Assembly (NCBI GenBank): GCA_023678885.1
Contig: CM042965.1
Coordinates: 27,757,777 to 27,821,776, forward strand
Direction of reading: 5' to 3'
Length of the DNA stretch: 64,000 bases
From: Pogostemon cablin
Taxonomy: Eukaryota; Streptophyta; Magnoliopsida; Lamiales; Lamiaceae
This document shows positions 10,086-22,127 of this stretch, one piece after another. The position numbers were made by a program, and so were the translations under genes. The stretch's first letter is position 1. Each line of letters begins with the position of its first letter. Below the pieces are notes generated by a model that was not told where the DNA came from, searched no databases, and was given only the letters and a program-made list of their open reading frames with translations.

Positions 10086-12154
10086 ATGGGCAAGTCAAAA
10101 GGTATGTTTTTCCAACTCAATTACTCTAGGATTGAAGGTTTAGGTAAGAAATTCGATATGAATAAGAGGATTGATGTTGAGTATGGTTGAATTTCATGGT
10201 GAAAGTTGATATTGTGACTTGGTTCATATGAATTCTTGTTTCTTGGTTTTTGGTTGTTTGATTATTGATAGAACTTGAATTTTTATGTGGATTGATCAAG
10301 GATAGAACATATCATAGAATGAGCATGTTGATTTGGTTTGAAATTGATGAAATTGAAGTAGTTCATTGAGGGAAACATGTTGAATTTTTGATTGAATTGC
10401 TTGAATTGATTAATGCATGCTTGTTGGTTATGTTTTGATGATTAAAGAAGGTGTGATTGAAGATGTTTTGAAGGTGTGATTGAAGATGTTTTGAGAATGT
10501 TGAATAAGCAAGTGGTGTTGAGATGATAGTTTGAGTGAATATGCATTGATGCTTGAAGCCTTGAGTAGAGTATGTGATGTGCTAGTAAAATACTTGTTTT
10601 CTTGTCTTGTTGGTTGGATTGAAGTATTTGTTTTCAGGAAAGGGATAAGGATCAAGTAAAGGAAAAGGAAAGGCAGAGGAGGAAAGATCGAAGAAGAGGC
10701 ATGACAGGCCTTCAAATTTGGACAAAGTGACAAGAAAACTGAGGCTACAAGATCGTTTACCTGACAACTTCAAGATTCAAATGCAAGATTGGGATGAGAT
10801 CAAAGAAAATTGGGAAGAAGTTTCAGACAAGATAGCGCGCACTCGATACCAAGATGATGAAGCGATGAGGATAATGAGAATAGGGGATGATATATTTTGG
10901 ATGTTTGATCAAGTAGGGCTCCGAAGCTTCATGGAGTTGAAGAGCCCGACGTACTTCCATGTTACAGCGAAAGTAGTTTGCTCATTTGAGATGGAGAAGG
11001 ACCCACTTGGGTACCCATATCGGTGTACATTTCAGCTTGGTGGAGTGAGTAGGGGATGGACATCTGAGGATTTCAATGAGCTGTTTGAGACGCCTTTAGA
11101 GATCCCTCGCTTAGAAAATGCTGCATTCAGTGTAAAACGGTTTTGGAGGGAGATCACCGGGGAGATTCGTGATTATAAGACCAGACAGGCTCGTGCTTCC
11201 ATAATAAAGAACCCAGTCTTGAGGTACATGGACCGCGTCCTGAGCAACACGTTATTCACCCGCTCGGAGGGGAGTGTTGTGTCTAGAGGAGAGCTTTACG
11301 CCTTGTGGTGTATGCTAAACGGGGTGAAGTTCAATGTTGGAGCTTATTTTATTGCGCAGCTTAATCGATTCAAGACCATTGGATTTCAAAAGGTGAATAT
11401 AGGAGGGTTATTGACGATCGTGGCTGAGCATTACAACTTGGATCTCACCGGCATTACACCAGTAGAAGGAGAACCCGATTTGATGATGAGTACGTGTGCG
11501 AAGGGAGGATTTGCCCATTTTAGAAATGGAGATTGGTTTTTCACGAGGGGTCTCAAGCCTTTCGAATTTATGTTCCCCTTCGACGTGAGCAACTTGACAA
11601 CTATTCGGGAAGCAAGGAATAAGTTAATGAATTCTCTTGGACATACCGCCTTATCCGTGGCAGTGAAGTCGGGTGGTGATTGGAGAGCGGTAGCACAGAT
11701 GTGTGCTGAGGGGAGGATGGCTGAGTTACAGCAGATCGTTGATCAAGGAGAGTTCCGTCCACCTCAGCCACAACAGCCTAAAGAGGAGGATCAGGTAGAT
11801 GAGCAGCTGGAGATGGAGATTTCGGAAGGAGAGCAGCATGATGCGCCTCAGCATGCTCCGGTACCGCAGCAGCGGCGAGCAGTTCCAGGTACCCGGGAGC
11901 AGCTTCTCTTGATTCATGAGCAGCTGATCACGGTAGTAGCTGCACAGCAGGAGACGAACAGGCAGCTCGCGCTCGCTAACGCCAACTACACCACGCTGAA
12001 CGAAAGGTACTCTGCCTTGGATAAGCGTGTTGGTAGAGTGAGTAGTTGAGTGGATATGATGGATAAGCACATTACCAGTCTGTGCCGAGCTGTGTAAAAT
12101 AGGATGGATGAGGATGACGATGATGATGAGGATGATGATGCTCCTAGGGAGTAG
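10086..12154 (+). pseudogene. Element A Athila ORF1-like gene (env position), two exons
   Basis: Exon 1 is 10086-10101 (MGKSK) and exon 2 starts at 10638. The frame is defined by comparison with the intron-less copy in element C. A TAA at 10646-10648 (CAA in C) breaks exon 2 early; from the Met at 10718 it is open for 443 codons. The central part (blocks such as NPVLRYMDRVLSNTLF and ELYALWCMLNG) resembles the plant Athila ORF1 family. The C-terminal part is Gln-rich, then coiled-coil-like. A further TGA at 12047-12049 precedes the acidic Asp/Glu tail, whose homologous stop is at 12152-12154. The gene sits where env sits in retroviruses, but I see no signal peptide or membrane segment. Its role is unknown. 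Confidence 0.8.
10102..10637 (+). other. Intron in the ORF1-like gene, element A
   Basis: 536 bp, starting GTATGTTTTT after AAAAG and ending TTGTTTTCAG before GAAAGG. It is T-rich like plant introns and is phase 1. In element C the two flanking sequences are joined with nothing between them. Element H has a homologous segment with the same kind of ends. Confidence 0.82.
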
Positions 12155-12820
12155 TTTCAGGTTTTCTTTTGGCTTCTCCGATTCATCTTATCTCCCATTC
12201 TTCTTTTTATTTTTACAGATTGGGGTGTGATTCATGTGTGAGTGGCATGTACTTGATATAGTTGATCTTGTATCATTGTTTTGTATATGGGTTATTGATT
12301 CTGTGCATTCATGTGTTTACGTGTTTATTTTCATTTGAAAAGAGCATGAATAATTTGTTAAGTATATGGAATTTATGAGGAATTGATTTTGATTATGTGC
12401 TATGAGGAGTATTAGGAATTGATTACCTATGTGAGGATTTGAGCCTTTATCATGATTAATCATGATAGTATATTTTTGAGAGAATCATTCGTATGAACGT
12501 ATTCTAGAACTTGGCTTGGAGTCTTGTGTGAAACTTACAATTGATGAAATATTAGGATATGATCTTAGGCCATTTTTGATTAATTGAGTCACTTAGCCAA
12601 ATTTTACCTTTCCTAATGATTTTATAAATCTTTGGTAGCCCTGTTTGAGCCTTTTAAATGCTTTTTCTTTGGCAAGACAAATATAAGAGCCTTAATTACC
12701 TTATTTGAGCTTTGAAAATACCCTATTCATTGGTAGAGAGAGTAAGGTGAATAAGTGTGGAAGAAGAAAAGGAAGATGGAATGAGGTTTAGTAAGAAAAG
12801 TGCATGGTTAAATCTTGTTT

Positions 12821-12932
12821 GGGGTAGTGCCTAAAATTGGTACCCCGAATTGCTTATACATGGGGCTTGAAGTTTTTAAGAAGTAGCCGAACGATGTTCG
12901 AGAAGGGTAGTACCTACAACTGGTGCCCGAGC
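12821..12932 (+). repeat. Duplicated short hairpin motif, element A
   Basis: Two copies, at 12821-12850 and 12905-12932, of a motif close to GGGTAGTGCCYGAAAC followed by YGGTACCC. The outer bases can pair (GGGGTA with TACCCC). Homologous pairs occur in C (33716-33830), E (37566-37628) and H (59956-60065). Confidence 0.65.
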
Positions 12933-13468
12933 GATCAAAAGAAGAATGATGTTGATGCAAGGAAGATAAGGAAAATTGAAAATTGCAAGTGCAAGAGAAG
13001 AATTGGAGGAGAATATGAAGCCGAATGAGAAATCAAGAACCTCCAAGGTAACTCTCTACTAGTGTATTAAGTCACTATGACCAAATTTTCCTACCCTTTC
13101 CAAAGAGCCAACATTACAACCTAGAAACAAGTCCTTTGTAATCCTAGTATTAATCTAACGTAAGTTGATTTTTGAGACCTTTGCCAAGCTTATGGTTACG
13201 CGTGAATATGAATTGATATGAGTGTTTATACTAGCCTATAGTGCCTCACGCACGAGCGACAGAGAGTAAAGACTGATCTTGTCAGCGAGATTACTTAGTA
13301 CTCCGAATGGTGTGTGATTGGATTGATTTTAGATGAGTGAAATATATGATGCAAGTAATTCTTGTTTGATTCAATGAAGTGACATGTGTAATATGTGTTG
13401 TACTAGATCTTGTTGAATTATACACGACTCCTGTGGTTTAAATTGGTTGCCTCGGGATGAGCAACATG

Positions 13469-13482
13469 CAAGTTTGGGGGTT
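13469..13482 (+). promoter_or_regulatory. 3' polypurine tract, element A
   Basis: GCAAGTTTGGGGGTT-like tract immediately before the TGATGAG of the 3' LTR. It primes plus-strand DNA synthesis in LTR elements. Confidence 0.85.
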
Positions 13483-13699
13483 TGATGAGTGTGTAAATTC
13501 ACAAGTTTGGCGCTATGTTTTGTGCTAGTTTTGGAGAGTTTTGATGTGGAAATAGGTGGAAAACCTATATATATTGTGAATTAGCATGAATCAGGTGTTA
13601 GTGGAGCTATTTGAGTGTTTTCTTAGCAAAAACGGAGTGAAAGAGCCAAGAATCGAAGAGACGGAGTCGAAGCCACGCGAACCGCCCAAGAATTAGGTG

Positions 13700-14057
13700 G
13701 GTTCGACCTAGTTGGAGGAGGGTTCGACCTCTCCAGCAGGTCGAACCAACGTTGTTGAGCTTGCAAAGATGGATTCGACCACGACTCGAGTGGTTCGACC
13801 TATCTATCAGGTCGAACCATGGTCGAACCAGTTTGCAGGAAAGAGGATTCGACCACGACGTTTGAGTTCGACTTGCCAGTTGGTTGAATCGGGAGCGGGA
13901 GTTGTCCAGTGCTGAGGTTCGACCTGGGGTTCAACCAAGGCCTAAGTGGTTCGACCTGTCCAGAAGGTCGAACCTGTGCAGAATTCTTCCAGTAGCGGGG
14001 TTCAACTTGGGGTTCGACCTGTGGCCAGTTGTTCGACCTGTTTGACTTGGTCGAACC
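13700..14057. repeat. U3 array, element A 3' LTR
   Basis: Same array as in the 5' LTR. Several 9-mers differ between the two LTRs by C/T or G/A changes at the CG (for example TTCGACC to TTCAACC), as expected from decay of methylated cytosine. Confidence 0.9.
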
Positions 14058-14152
14058 TATGCGCGTGAACTTACCTTATCCGGATTTTCGAGGCCAAAAC
14101 GCGTGAGATCACTTAGAAAGCCCATTCCAAGCCCTAGAGACGTGATTACAAG

Positions 14153-14160
14153 TATAAAAG
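14153..14160 (+). promoter_or_regulatory. TATA box, element A 3' LTR
   Basis: TATAAAAG about 95 bp after the array. It could drive transcription outwards into element B's RT fragment. Confidence 0.7.
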
Positions 14161-14290
14161 GAGGCTCATACAGAGAATGAAGAGAGCTTTTGATTGTCAA
14201 TCATAAGAGAGACAAGAGTAGAGGTGGTGATCCATCCGGAGGGCTGTGACAGAGGTTCGCTGAACGTTCAAGTAAGAATGATCAATCTAA

Positions 14291-14317
14291 CCATGATTGT
14301 TCCTAGATCAATCATGG
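14291..14317 (+). other. Leader hairpin, element A 3' LTR
   Basis: CCATGATTG / CAATCATGG arms, identical to those at 1979-2005. Confidence 0.75.
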
Positions 14318-15148
14318 GCTAGAACCACCTTGGTAGTTCTAGGGTTATGAAAGTTTCATGATGTAATTCGTATTTCGTGTGTAAAACTCCGTACAACACT
14401 ACCTGTGGTTTGTTTTATATAAGATTGCATATTTAATCCATACTCATAGTCGTTTTGTGCATCAATGATCGTTGTGTAGAGTCTGAATACATAACATGGT
14501 TATTGATTGAGTGCGTTCACTACTGAGCAGGGTTTATTGTTATAATTCTAAGTGAAGGGATTCCGAAGTCTTATTAGAACCGTCTTATATGAATATTCAT
14601 GAATTGAATTAAATTCGGGTTAATGAATAGGATGAAGAGTATAACTTTATAGTACCTAAAAAGGGAGATCAAATTGGGTTAGATTCTAGACGTAGAAGAT
14701 AATTGATTATGATAGTACCTAGAAAGGGGGGTGAAGCATATCTCTTGCTCCGATGTTATTCACACGTGTCAAGCGCATATTTACTTGTGTCTATAGAGTA
14801 AACTTGCATGGTCTAGTGATGCGTCCACAAACCACAGGGCAGAGTCGGACACCATTACATGAAAATACAAATTGCTAGTGAATTGGATGACCCGACGAAC
14901 TACCTATTATTCTTATTGATCACAACTCACTTTTCTCTACTCTTACTATTTCTTTTGTTATTTCGATTAGAAGTTATTATCCATTAAACCTTTACAATTA
15001 CCAAACATAGTCTAAAATATACTAGAAGATAACGAAATTGATATTTAACCGTCCCTTGGGTTCGATATTGTAACTTGGTCATCTTCGCGATTACAATTGA
15101 TATCCTTATACTTGAGGATTAATTTGTGTGTTGAGAAAACCCCTATCA

Positions 15149-15153
15149 GTCAC
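15149..15153. repeat. Target-site duplication of element A, right copy
   Basis: GTCAC, identical to 1167-1171. Confidence 0.93.
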
Positions 15154-16674
15154 CATGAAGTGGCATTTTTCCCAATTTAACACAAGATTTGACTCTTCAC
15201 ACCTCTGCAATACAATTGTGAGATTAGTTAAGCAATATCATAAGAGAAACCATATATGGAAAAATCATCCATAAACACCTTCATGACATTTTCAATTAAA
15301 CCATCAAAGATAGACTTCATACAATGCTGAAAAGTGGCAGGGGCATTACATAGACCAAAAGGCATCATCCTAAATATGAATGTGCCATAAGGACACGTAA
15401 ATGTTGTCTTCTCTTGATCTTCTGGGGCAATTAATATTTGATTATACCCGGAATATCCGTCAAGAAAACAATAGTACTCATGTCTCACAAGTCTATCCAA
15501 TATTTGGTCTATGAATGGTAATGGGAAATGATCTTTACGAGTATTTTCATTCAATTTACGATAATCAGCACACACTCTCCAACCCGTGATAGTTTGGGTG
15601 GCAATTATTTCATTCGTATCAGATCGAACAATTGTCATGCCACCCTTTTTCCCCACTACATGTAAAGGACTCACGTATGGGCTATCAATAATTGGAAAGA
15701 TAATTCCCGCATCGAGCCATTTTAACACCTCTTTTCTCACCACTTCTTGCATTATAGGATTTAATCTACGTTGGTTTTGCACACATGACTTCTCATCATC
15801 AATCAAGTGAATCTTATGCATACATAAAGACGGGATTATATCTTACAAGTCTTTTATACTCCAACCAATAGAAGATTTATGCTCTCTTAACACTTTTAAC
15901 AACTTTTCCAATTCTAGATCATTAGGGAAAGAAGATACAATTACCGGATACGTCTCATTCTCTTCTAAGTAAGCTACTTTAAATGATCTGGTAATGGTTT
16001 TAACTCCACCTTCTTATTCTCTTGCACCTTTTCTTTTGGTTCTTCATCAAGTTTCTTCACTTTTGCTTCCTTTGCTTCCACATTTGTGAGTTCCCTACAA
16101 GCATTTAAACCATGCAATTCATCAATTATTTCATCATTTTCTAAACAACAAGAAGAGTTAGATTTTATAGAGTCAATAGAATAAGAGTGGCTTATGATAA
16201 TTTCCAACGGATCATTGGAGTGAAGATGATACATATGCTCTTCAACAATGTTATCCACAACCTCCAATCTTCTACATTCTTCCTTGTTCCAAGGATACCT
16301 CATAGCCTCTTTCAATGAAAATATCACTTCTTCCTCATTCACCCTTAACGTTAGCTCCTCTTTCTCCACATCTATCAATGCTTTTCTTGTAGCAAGAAAT
16401 GGATGACCAAGTATCAACGGGACATTAGCATCTTCATCCATATCTAGTACCACAAAATCAATGGGAAATACAAATTTGCCAACTTTGATCAAAACATCTT
16501 CTATAATTCCTTTTGGGTGTGTCAAAGTTCGATCGGCTAATTGAAGTGTGACCGATGACGATTTGATTTCACCAATGCCCAACTTCTTAAAAATTGACAA
16601 GGTCATCAAATTTATGCTTGTCCCTAAGTCACATAAAGCTTTGTAGTTTTCATGCTCTTGTTTGCCTATTTTTA
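15154..16674 (-). pseudogene. pol: Element B pol: protease and reverse transcriptase part
   Basis: On the minus strand, 16678-15974 encodes the protease half (ALCDLGTSINLM near 16620, LILGHPFLATRKAL near 16400) and an acidic linker. 15821-15228 encodes reverse transcriptase (LDGYSGYNQI near 15450, FMDDFSIYG near 15260) up to the point where element A is inserted. A break near 15845-15975 separates the two open pieces. The sequence is clearly a different subfamily from element A's pol, but of the same Athila-like type (DLG protease, tRNA-Asp primer). Confidence 0.88.
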
Positions 16675-16679
16675 GCACT
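16675..16679. repeat. Target-site duplication of solo LTR D, left copy
   Basis: GCACT, against GCTCT at 18451-18455 (4 of 5 match). Collapsing the insertion onto one copy keeps the protease frame of element B open, which supports this boundary. Confidence 0.7.
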
Positions 16680-17805
16680 CACGAGCAAGAATACTCGATC
16701 GTTGTAGTAGTATATCCCAAGAAAAATTATCAATCCAATAAGGAGTTATATTCGTACTAGCAAAATACGTGAGCTCATGTTCATTGTTGTTTTTGTAAAG
16801 ATGATCGGGGGTTTTGAGATTGATTAACAACTAAAACAAGTAACAAGTAAATAACAATATCAAATAAGTAGAATGACAAGAATAGAAAATGGGTGCTTAA
16901 GTTCAAGTATGGAAAAACATGGGATTAGAAACATCCAAGCACACTCGATTCATATTATCATGCAAACGGAATTCAACTCAATTGATGTAGACTAAGGGTG
17001 ATCACGATTGTATCCTAAGCTCCCTTTCGGGTTACAAAGGTTGTTGATCCATTTTAGACTCCCAAAAGCACTTAAGATCAAAGCCCAACATTAACCCCTT
17101 CCATTTAGGTACTAGTTAGATTAAACTCTCCCTTTTTGTGTACTAAGGCCAACGAATGGATTGGTTCCCCTCATTGAATTCAAATATCCTTTCGGTCAAA
17201 CCCAAACTCAATGTCTAATCATGCCTTCCTAATACTATAGAGGGTCGTTTCCGTCTCACTCCAAGCAATACATACATGAACATCATAATAGCATTTAATT
17301 ACCACAAATAATCCATTGATCAACAATCCATTAAACCAATAAACATTCATGAATAACAAACCATGCCATCACAATATCAAGACAATTAAACTCCATGAAT
17401 AGAAATCAACATCAATTAAATCAAAAACCAATTTAATCCACATGATAATATAAATCTAATATGCTCTTCATATTCCTAATCCCACTAGAGGGATTAGCCT
17501 AACATGATAAAAGTAACAAAACAATTAAATGATTCATTACAATTATCCATAGTCTAAGATCTAAAGAAATACAAAATGAATGGATTCTTCCCTATCAATT
17601 TCTTGAAGAGAATCTTCTATTCTTCTTGATCTCCACCTCTAGCTCTTGATTTGAAGTCTTTAGCACCAAGAATGGAAGAATTGATGGGTGGATGAAGATG
17701 GATGAAGATGGATGAAGATGATGGTGGGAAATGGAAGAAAAGGTGTGTGAGGTGTGTGTAGATGATAGGATTTCGGATTCTTTTGCCAATTGTTGAATAA
17801 ATGGG

Positions 17806-17813
17806 TATTTATA
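17806..17813 (-). promoter_or_regulatory. TATA box of solo LTR D
   Basis: TATAAATA on the minus strand, about 50 bp downstream of the array in the direction of transcription. Confidence 0.6.
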
Positions 17814-17865
17814 CCCCTTTGGAGGCTTCTAGAAGGATCTGGAAATTTCTGCAGGAAAATACACA

Positions 17866-18205
17866 ACACGAGTCGTGTTATGCAACACGGCCACGGGGTG
17901 GCCGTGTTGTGTCTTCTGATGCTGCCGCACGGCCTCGCCTTATAGGGCCGTGTTACGCAACACGGCTCGTGTGCTGCAACACGAGTCGTGTGTTGTAACA
18001 CGGGCGCAGGTGTGGTCGTGTTGGCTCTTCTGATGTCGGCACACGGCCACTTCTTACAGGACCGTGTTGGCGACACGGCTCGTGCTCCCGACTCGACTCG
18101 TGCAACTGGACACGACCTGAAGTTGCCCGTGTTGAATGACTAGATGTCACCACACGGCCAACTCTTACAGGGCCGTGTTGGCTACACGGCTCGTGTGCTG
18201 GCTCC
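17866..18205. repeat. U3 palindromic array of LTR D (ACACGRSC / CGTGTT type)
   Basis: Repeated short blocks such as CACGAGTCGTG, ACACGGCC and GGCCGTGTT in both orientations. The sequence is unrelated to the TTCGACC array of the element A family, but its layout and its position just upstream of the TATA box are the same. Confidence 0.8.
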
Positions 18206-18450
18206 TGCATTTCTTCACTGTTTTGGCTCGTTCTCCCTCGTTTCAACTCCGAATTGAGATCTGCTTTTTCCTACATCTTCCTTATCATGTTTAGCATCCA
18301 ATAAAAAGTGAAAATCTTAAGTTTAAGCTCATTCACACACATTCCAATAAAAATACAAAACACAACCAAATAATACATAAAATACGGATAAAATCATACG
18401 AAAACACATATAAAAAGACACTAAAATGTAGGTGAAAATAGCTCTAATCA

Positions 18451-18455
18451 GCTCT
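18451..18455. repeat. Target-site duplication of solo LTR D, right copy
   Basis: GCTCT directly after the terminal CA on the plus strand; pairs with GCACT at 16675-16679. Confidence 0.7.
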
Positions 18456-20817
18456 CCCATCTCACATGGAATAGTGAAACTCTCCAGATCTTTCAATTTA
18501 GGGGGTAGTTTCCTTTGTAGAATAGCACTACATTCCTCCGTAAGATTAATTGTTTCAAACTTTCCCAAACTTCTTTTCTTTGACAAGATATCCTTCAAAA
18601 ACTTGGAGTAATTGGGCATGTGAAACAAAGCGGCTGCAAAAGGAATATTTATATGTATCTTCTTCAACATCTCAACAAACTTAGCAAATTTCTCCTCCAA
18701 TCCTTTTTTCAAGCATCTTTGTGGATAAGGAATTGCCACGGGTAACTTCGGTATCCTCCATTCATCTCTTTCAAAGTTCTCTACTCTCTCTTTACGTTTT
18801 TCTTCTCTACATCTTTCCCATTTCTTTGGAGACTTCACTCTTTCCTCTTCAAGTGTAGGGGCACTTTCATCTTTTTCAACAATCTCAACTTCTTTCTCTT
18901 TTCCTTCTTCATCCATACTTTCCATAGGCTCAAGTTCACACTCTACTCCCTCTACTTCCGTCGGCATAGAAGGTCCTTCGTATTTTGTTCCACTACGAAG
19001 TTTAATAGCCTTGCATTGCTCCTTAGAGTTAGTAATGGTCGTAGATGGAAACTTCCCTTGACGATGAACGTCTCCCCTTTCACTTGCCATTTGACTAATG
19101 TGAGTCTCAATCGCTTTAAATCTCCTCTCATTTACATCATTTTGTTGTCTTCTTTCCTCTTTAGATTCTTTCATAAATTCCAACACTTTAGCCATATTAT
19201 CTTCCATTGTAGGCTTCCCTGCACCATTTGGAGCTTTCTTCCCTGGATTAGTGCCCAGTGGAATAGTAAGGGCATTCCCTTGATTCTCATATGACAAGTT
19301 TTCATACCTACGAGGTTGATTGAAATTTTCTTGAAAATTACCTTGCCCTCATCCTCCTTGCCTTTGTTGATATCCTCCTCCATGGTTATCAAAATTACCA
19401 TAATTCCCTTGAAAGTTCCTCCCTTGCATGAAGGCAACTTCCTCAAGCGACATTTCGGTTGGTACCAAGTATCTTGACATCCAAAATTAGGAGACATACC
19501 TTATTGAGGCATAAGGGTAGGCATTTGACAACTTTGGGAAGATTGACCTATGTTAGGCATGGAACCGCCTTGTTGAAGACTTGGAAACACTTGTTGATTC
19601 GTCAAAGGCATAGGCATACTTTGCTGAGGACTCGGAAGCATTTGTTGATTCACCTTAGGCGTAGAATTTGGAAACACTTGCAAATTAGAATTTATTCTCT
19701 TAAGTATATCTGAGATTGCCTTTCCGGTTACATCCTCCTTAGGCACCTCCTCCTTCTTCACTTGTTGCATACACACTTCTTCCATCTTAGCAATTATTTC
19801 CCTTTTATAAATCCCTGCAACTCTATCCATAGGCCATTGGCCCGTATTCAAAGCAATCTCTTCATATATAGCAATAGTTCTTTTCAGAGTTTGCCCCAAT
19901 ATAGAACCTCCCACTGAAGCATCAACAAGCATTCTTTCACTTCCATTCAAACCGGCATAGAAGAATCCTAATTGTTGATCTTTAGGAAATCCATGTTGTG
20001 GAAACTTTCTTAGCATTTCTTTGAACCGATCCCAAGCCTCACTAAAAGTCTCAAGAGGTATTTTCTTAAATTGTAATATTTGACCTTTGAGATGCAACAT
20101 CTTTGATGGTGGGAAATACTTGCTTAAGAACCTTTGAGCCAACTCTCTCCATGTGGTATAAGATCCCGGAGATATAGTATGATACCAAGCCTTAGATCGA
20201 TCCCTTAATGAGAAGGAAAAGAGCTTCATCTTGACAATATCGTCACTCACTCCGTTAATCTTAATGGTATTAGCTAACTCCGTGAATTGAGATAAATGAG
20301 CATTTGGATCCTCAATTGTTTCACCTCCAAATTGATTCGCTTGCACCATATTAATCAACCTAATCTTGATCTCAAAATTGTTAACATTCAATGGCAGCCC
20401 CATAGCATAGTTCCCAAATTGAGATTGGAAATAATCTCGGATATTCATCCCTGCTCCATTATATCCATGGTCTCGAGGTTGATTTTGCACCACCGGAGGA
20501 GCTTGTTGGTTATCTCTAGCTTCTTGTTGTGCCATCAAGTTTTGAATAATAGCTTGCAATTGTTAGTTTTGTAAGTGCATTTGTTGAGCATAAGATTGTG
20601 GCACAAATTCTGGATTAACATGTCCTCCTCGACCATTATCAACCCCTTGTTGAAAATTCCTCATATGACCTTCTTCATCAACCATATTGGCATTATCCAT
20701 TACGTTTTCCATAACTTACTCCGTGGGATCTAACACTCCTCTTCTTTGTCTTCTTAAGGTAGCTTCGAATTCTAAATTCAAATGTTCAATAAATTGAGAC
20801 CTTGAACGAGTTTGCAT
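18456..20817 (-). pseudogene. gag: Element B gag and gag-protease linker
   Basis: The minus-strand start at 20817 gives MQTRSRSQF, with an early stop (TAA at 20718-20716). The main gag block is 20559-19501, with conserved segments such as NAHLSQFTELANTI, TWRELAQRFLSKYFPPSK and FSEAWDRFKEMLRKFPQHG. A frameshifted region (19500-19300) would hold the end of gag. 19297-18456 encodes an acidic, Lys/Glu-rich linker and the segment leading into the protease (KLPPKLKDLESFTIPCEMG), where solo LTR D interrupts it. There is no TTCGACC array in this linker, unlike in the element A family. Confidence 0.87.
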
Positions 20818-20944
20818 GTACCTACAAGAATTCCCAAATTAGTTCTCCAAATAACCAAGACAAGTAAACAAGTAAACAAATAAAAGAAATACTCTTATCA
20901 AAACTAATCAAATTCAAACTCGATACAACCAAGATTTTAACATT

Positions 20945-20962
20945 TCCCCAGCAACGGCGCCA
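20945..20962 (-). other. Primer binding site, tRNA-Asp type (element B)
   Basis: Minus strand TGGCGCCGTTGCTGGGGA, directly next to the LTR end, one mismatch from the plant tRNA-Asp complement. Confidence 0.88.
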
Positions 20963-22127
20963 TGTTCTTAGTCCCATTTTTAGTAAAATGAATTAGAGTA
21001 AGAGACTCTATCGTTGTTGTACACGTGTGACCAAGTAACAAAATTTATAAGTATGTTGTCCCAAGGAAAAGTAAACTCATGGTTGTATCAGGATTTGTCA
21101 TCAATTATACTTTGTAAGAGTGATAAGATTGAAGTTTTGGTTTTACACTAATGGTTACTCTAATCAATTAACTAAAGAAATCAATTAACAACTAAGATTA
21201 TCAACTATCAATTATGTAACAAGGTGAATGGAATGTGGATAGAATGTATTTAAGAAGAGAGCAAAGCTAATCATACTTATGGTTAAGAAACTAGCTAGAT
21301 ATGCATGACCTTTAACATTGAACATCATTAATCATGGACTAAAAGCAATCACGTTATTACCCCAAACAGCTATGGCCAAGGTGATTAGGTTCTCGACTCT
21401 TTAACAAGTTTAAATCTCCTAAGATTGTTCTTACTCTCAATTCCCTTAAGGTACTATGATCATAAGTTTGGTTCTTCTCACTCAATTACTTAAGTGTCCC
21501 CCAATGAATGTTCTAAGCACAAGATCGCTATGGGTTACCTCCCCTCACACTAACATACATACTCATCTTAATACATGATTCAATCAACTCTCCCTACAAA
21601 ATATCGGATTGGCTATCCTAATATGTTGTAAGTAAGAATTAATCACACAAGCAATGAAATGAAGCATGGATCATTAATCATAAAAGGAAGTCCAAAATTA
21701 ACTCAATTCAACATCTAAAATCCTACATATCTAGCATTCTTCTCAACCAATCATATGATTAGCCCTACTATAAGACTAGCCACTATACACCATGTTCAAA
21801 TCAATACATCTCATGGCTTGCTCCATTTGAGCCAAAATATGAAGAAAAACAACAATTGAAAAGTAGATTGGCTTTCCTTTTGTGAAGATGGCCTTCCTTC
21901 CTTCCAACATGCTCAATTCTTCAATCTATGATGATCTTCTCTTCTCAAATTGATGGAATGATGAAGTGATGGATGAATTTTGGGAGAACCAATGGATTGA
22001 ATGGATGAAAAGTATGGAAATGGATGATCGAGAGTGTGTATGTGAAAATGTGGTGAGGAATTATGTGTTCTATCTTGGTAACTGCTCCAAATATGATCCC
22101 TCCCTCTAATTTTCACACCAATTAAGC

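Larger units (their letters stand above)
12155..13482 (+). other. Long untranslated region after the ORF1-like gene, element A
   Basis: About 1.3 kb without a credible gene. It is conserved in C, E and H. It contains a pair of short GGTA...TACC inverted repeats (12821-12932) and ends in the polypurine tract CAAGTTTGGGGGTT just before the 3' LTR at 13483. Confidence 0.75.
1172..15148 (+). mobile_element. Element A: complete Athila-type Ty3/gypsy retrotransposon
   Basis: A 13,977-bp element with two near-identical LTRs (1172-2835 and 13483-15148), a tRNA-Asp primer site, a gag-pol frame, an Athila ORF1-like gene, a polypurine tract and a perfect 5-bp target duplication. It is inserted in opposite orientation in the RT region of element B. 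Comparing the LTRs by eye I count about 36 substitutions and 2 one-base indels, mostly transitions, which suggests a fairly recent insertion. Its genes carry four clear in-frame stops (three in gag-pol, one early in the ORF1-like gene), so it is probably non-autonomous now. Confidence 0.96.
13483..15148 (+). repeat. Element A 3' LTR
   Basis: 1,666 bp, matching 1172-2835 end to end. The U3 array is at 13700-14057, the TATA box at 14153-14160 and the leader hairpin at 14291-14317. The terminal CA at 15147-15148 is followed by the second TSD copy GTCAC (15149-15153). Confidence 0.96.
16680..18450 (-). mobile_element. Solo LTR D inside the element B protease region
   Basis: A 1.77-kb LTR with no internal region. 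On the minus strand it starts TGATTAGAGC, like the TGATCGTCGT start of element B's own LTR. It has a palindromic array (17866-18205) followed by TATAAATA (RC at 17806-17813). The other end reads CTCGTG instead of the expected CA, so that terminus is mutated or slightly misplaced. A solo LTR normally results from recombination between the two LTRs of a full element. A GATGGATGAA tandem stretch lies at about 17690-17725. Confidence 0.8.

Noticed and set aside
12155..13482. Short open frames in the region after the ORF1-like gene (for example 12837-13028)
   Set aside because: The homologous regions of C, E and H do not keep these frames open, so they are not genes.
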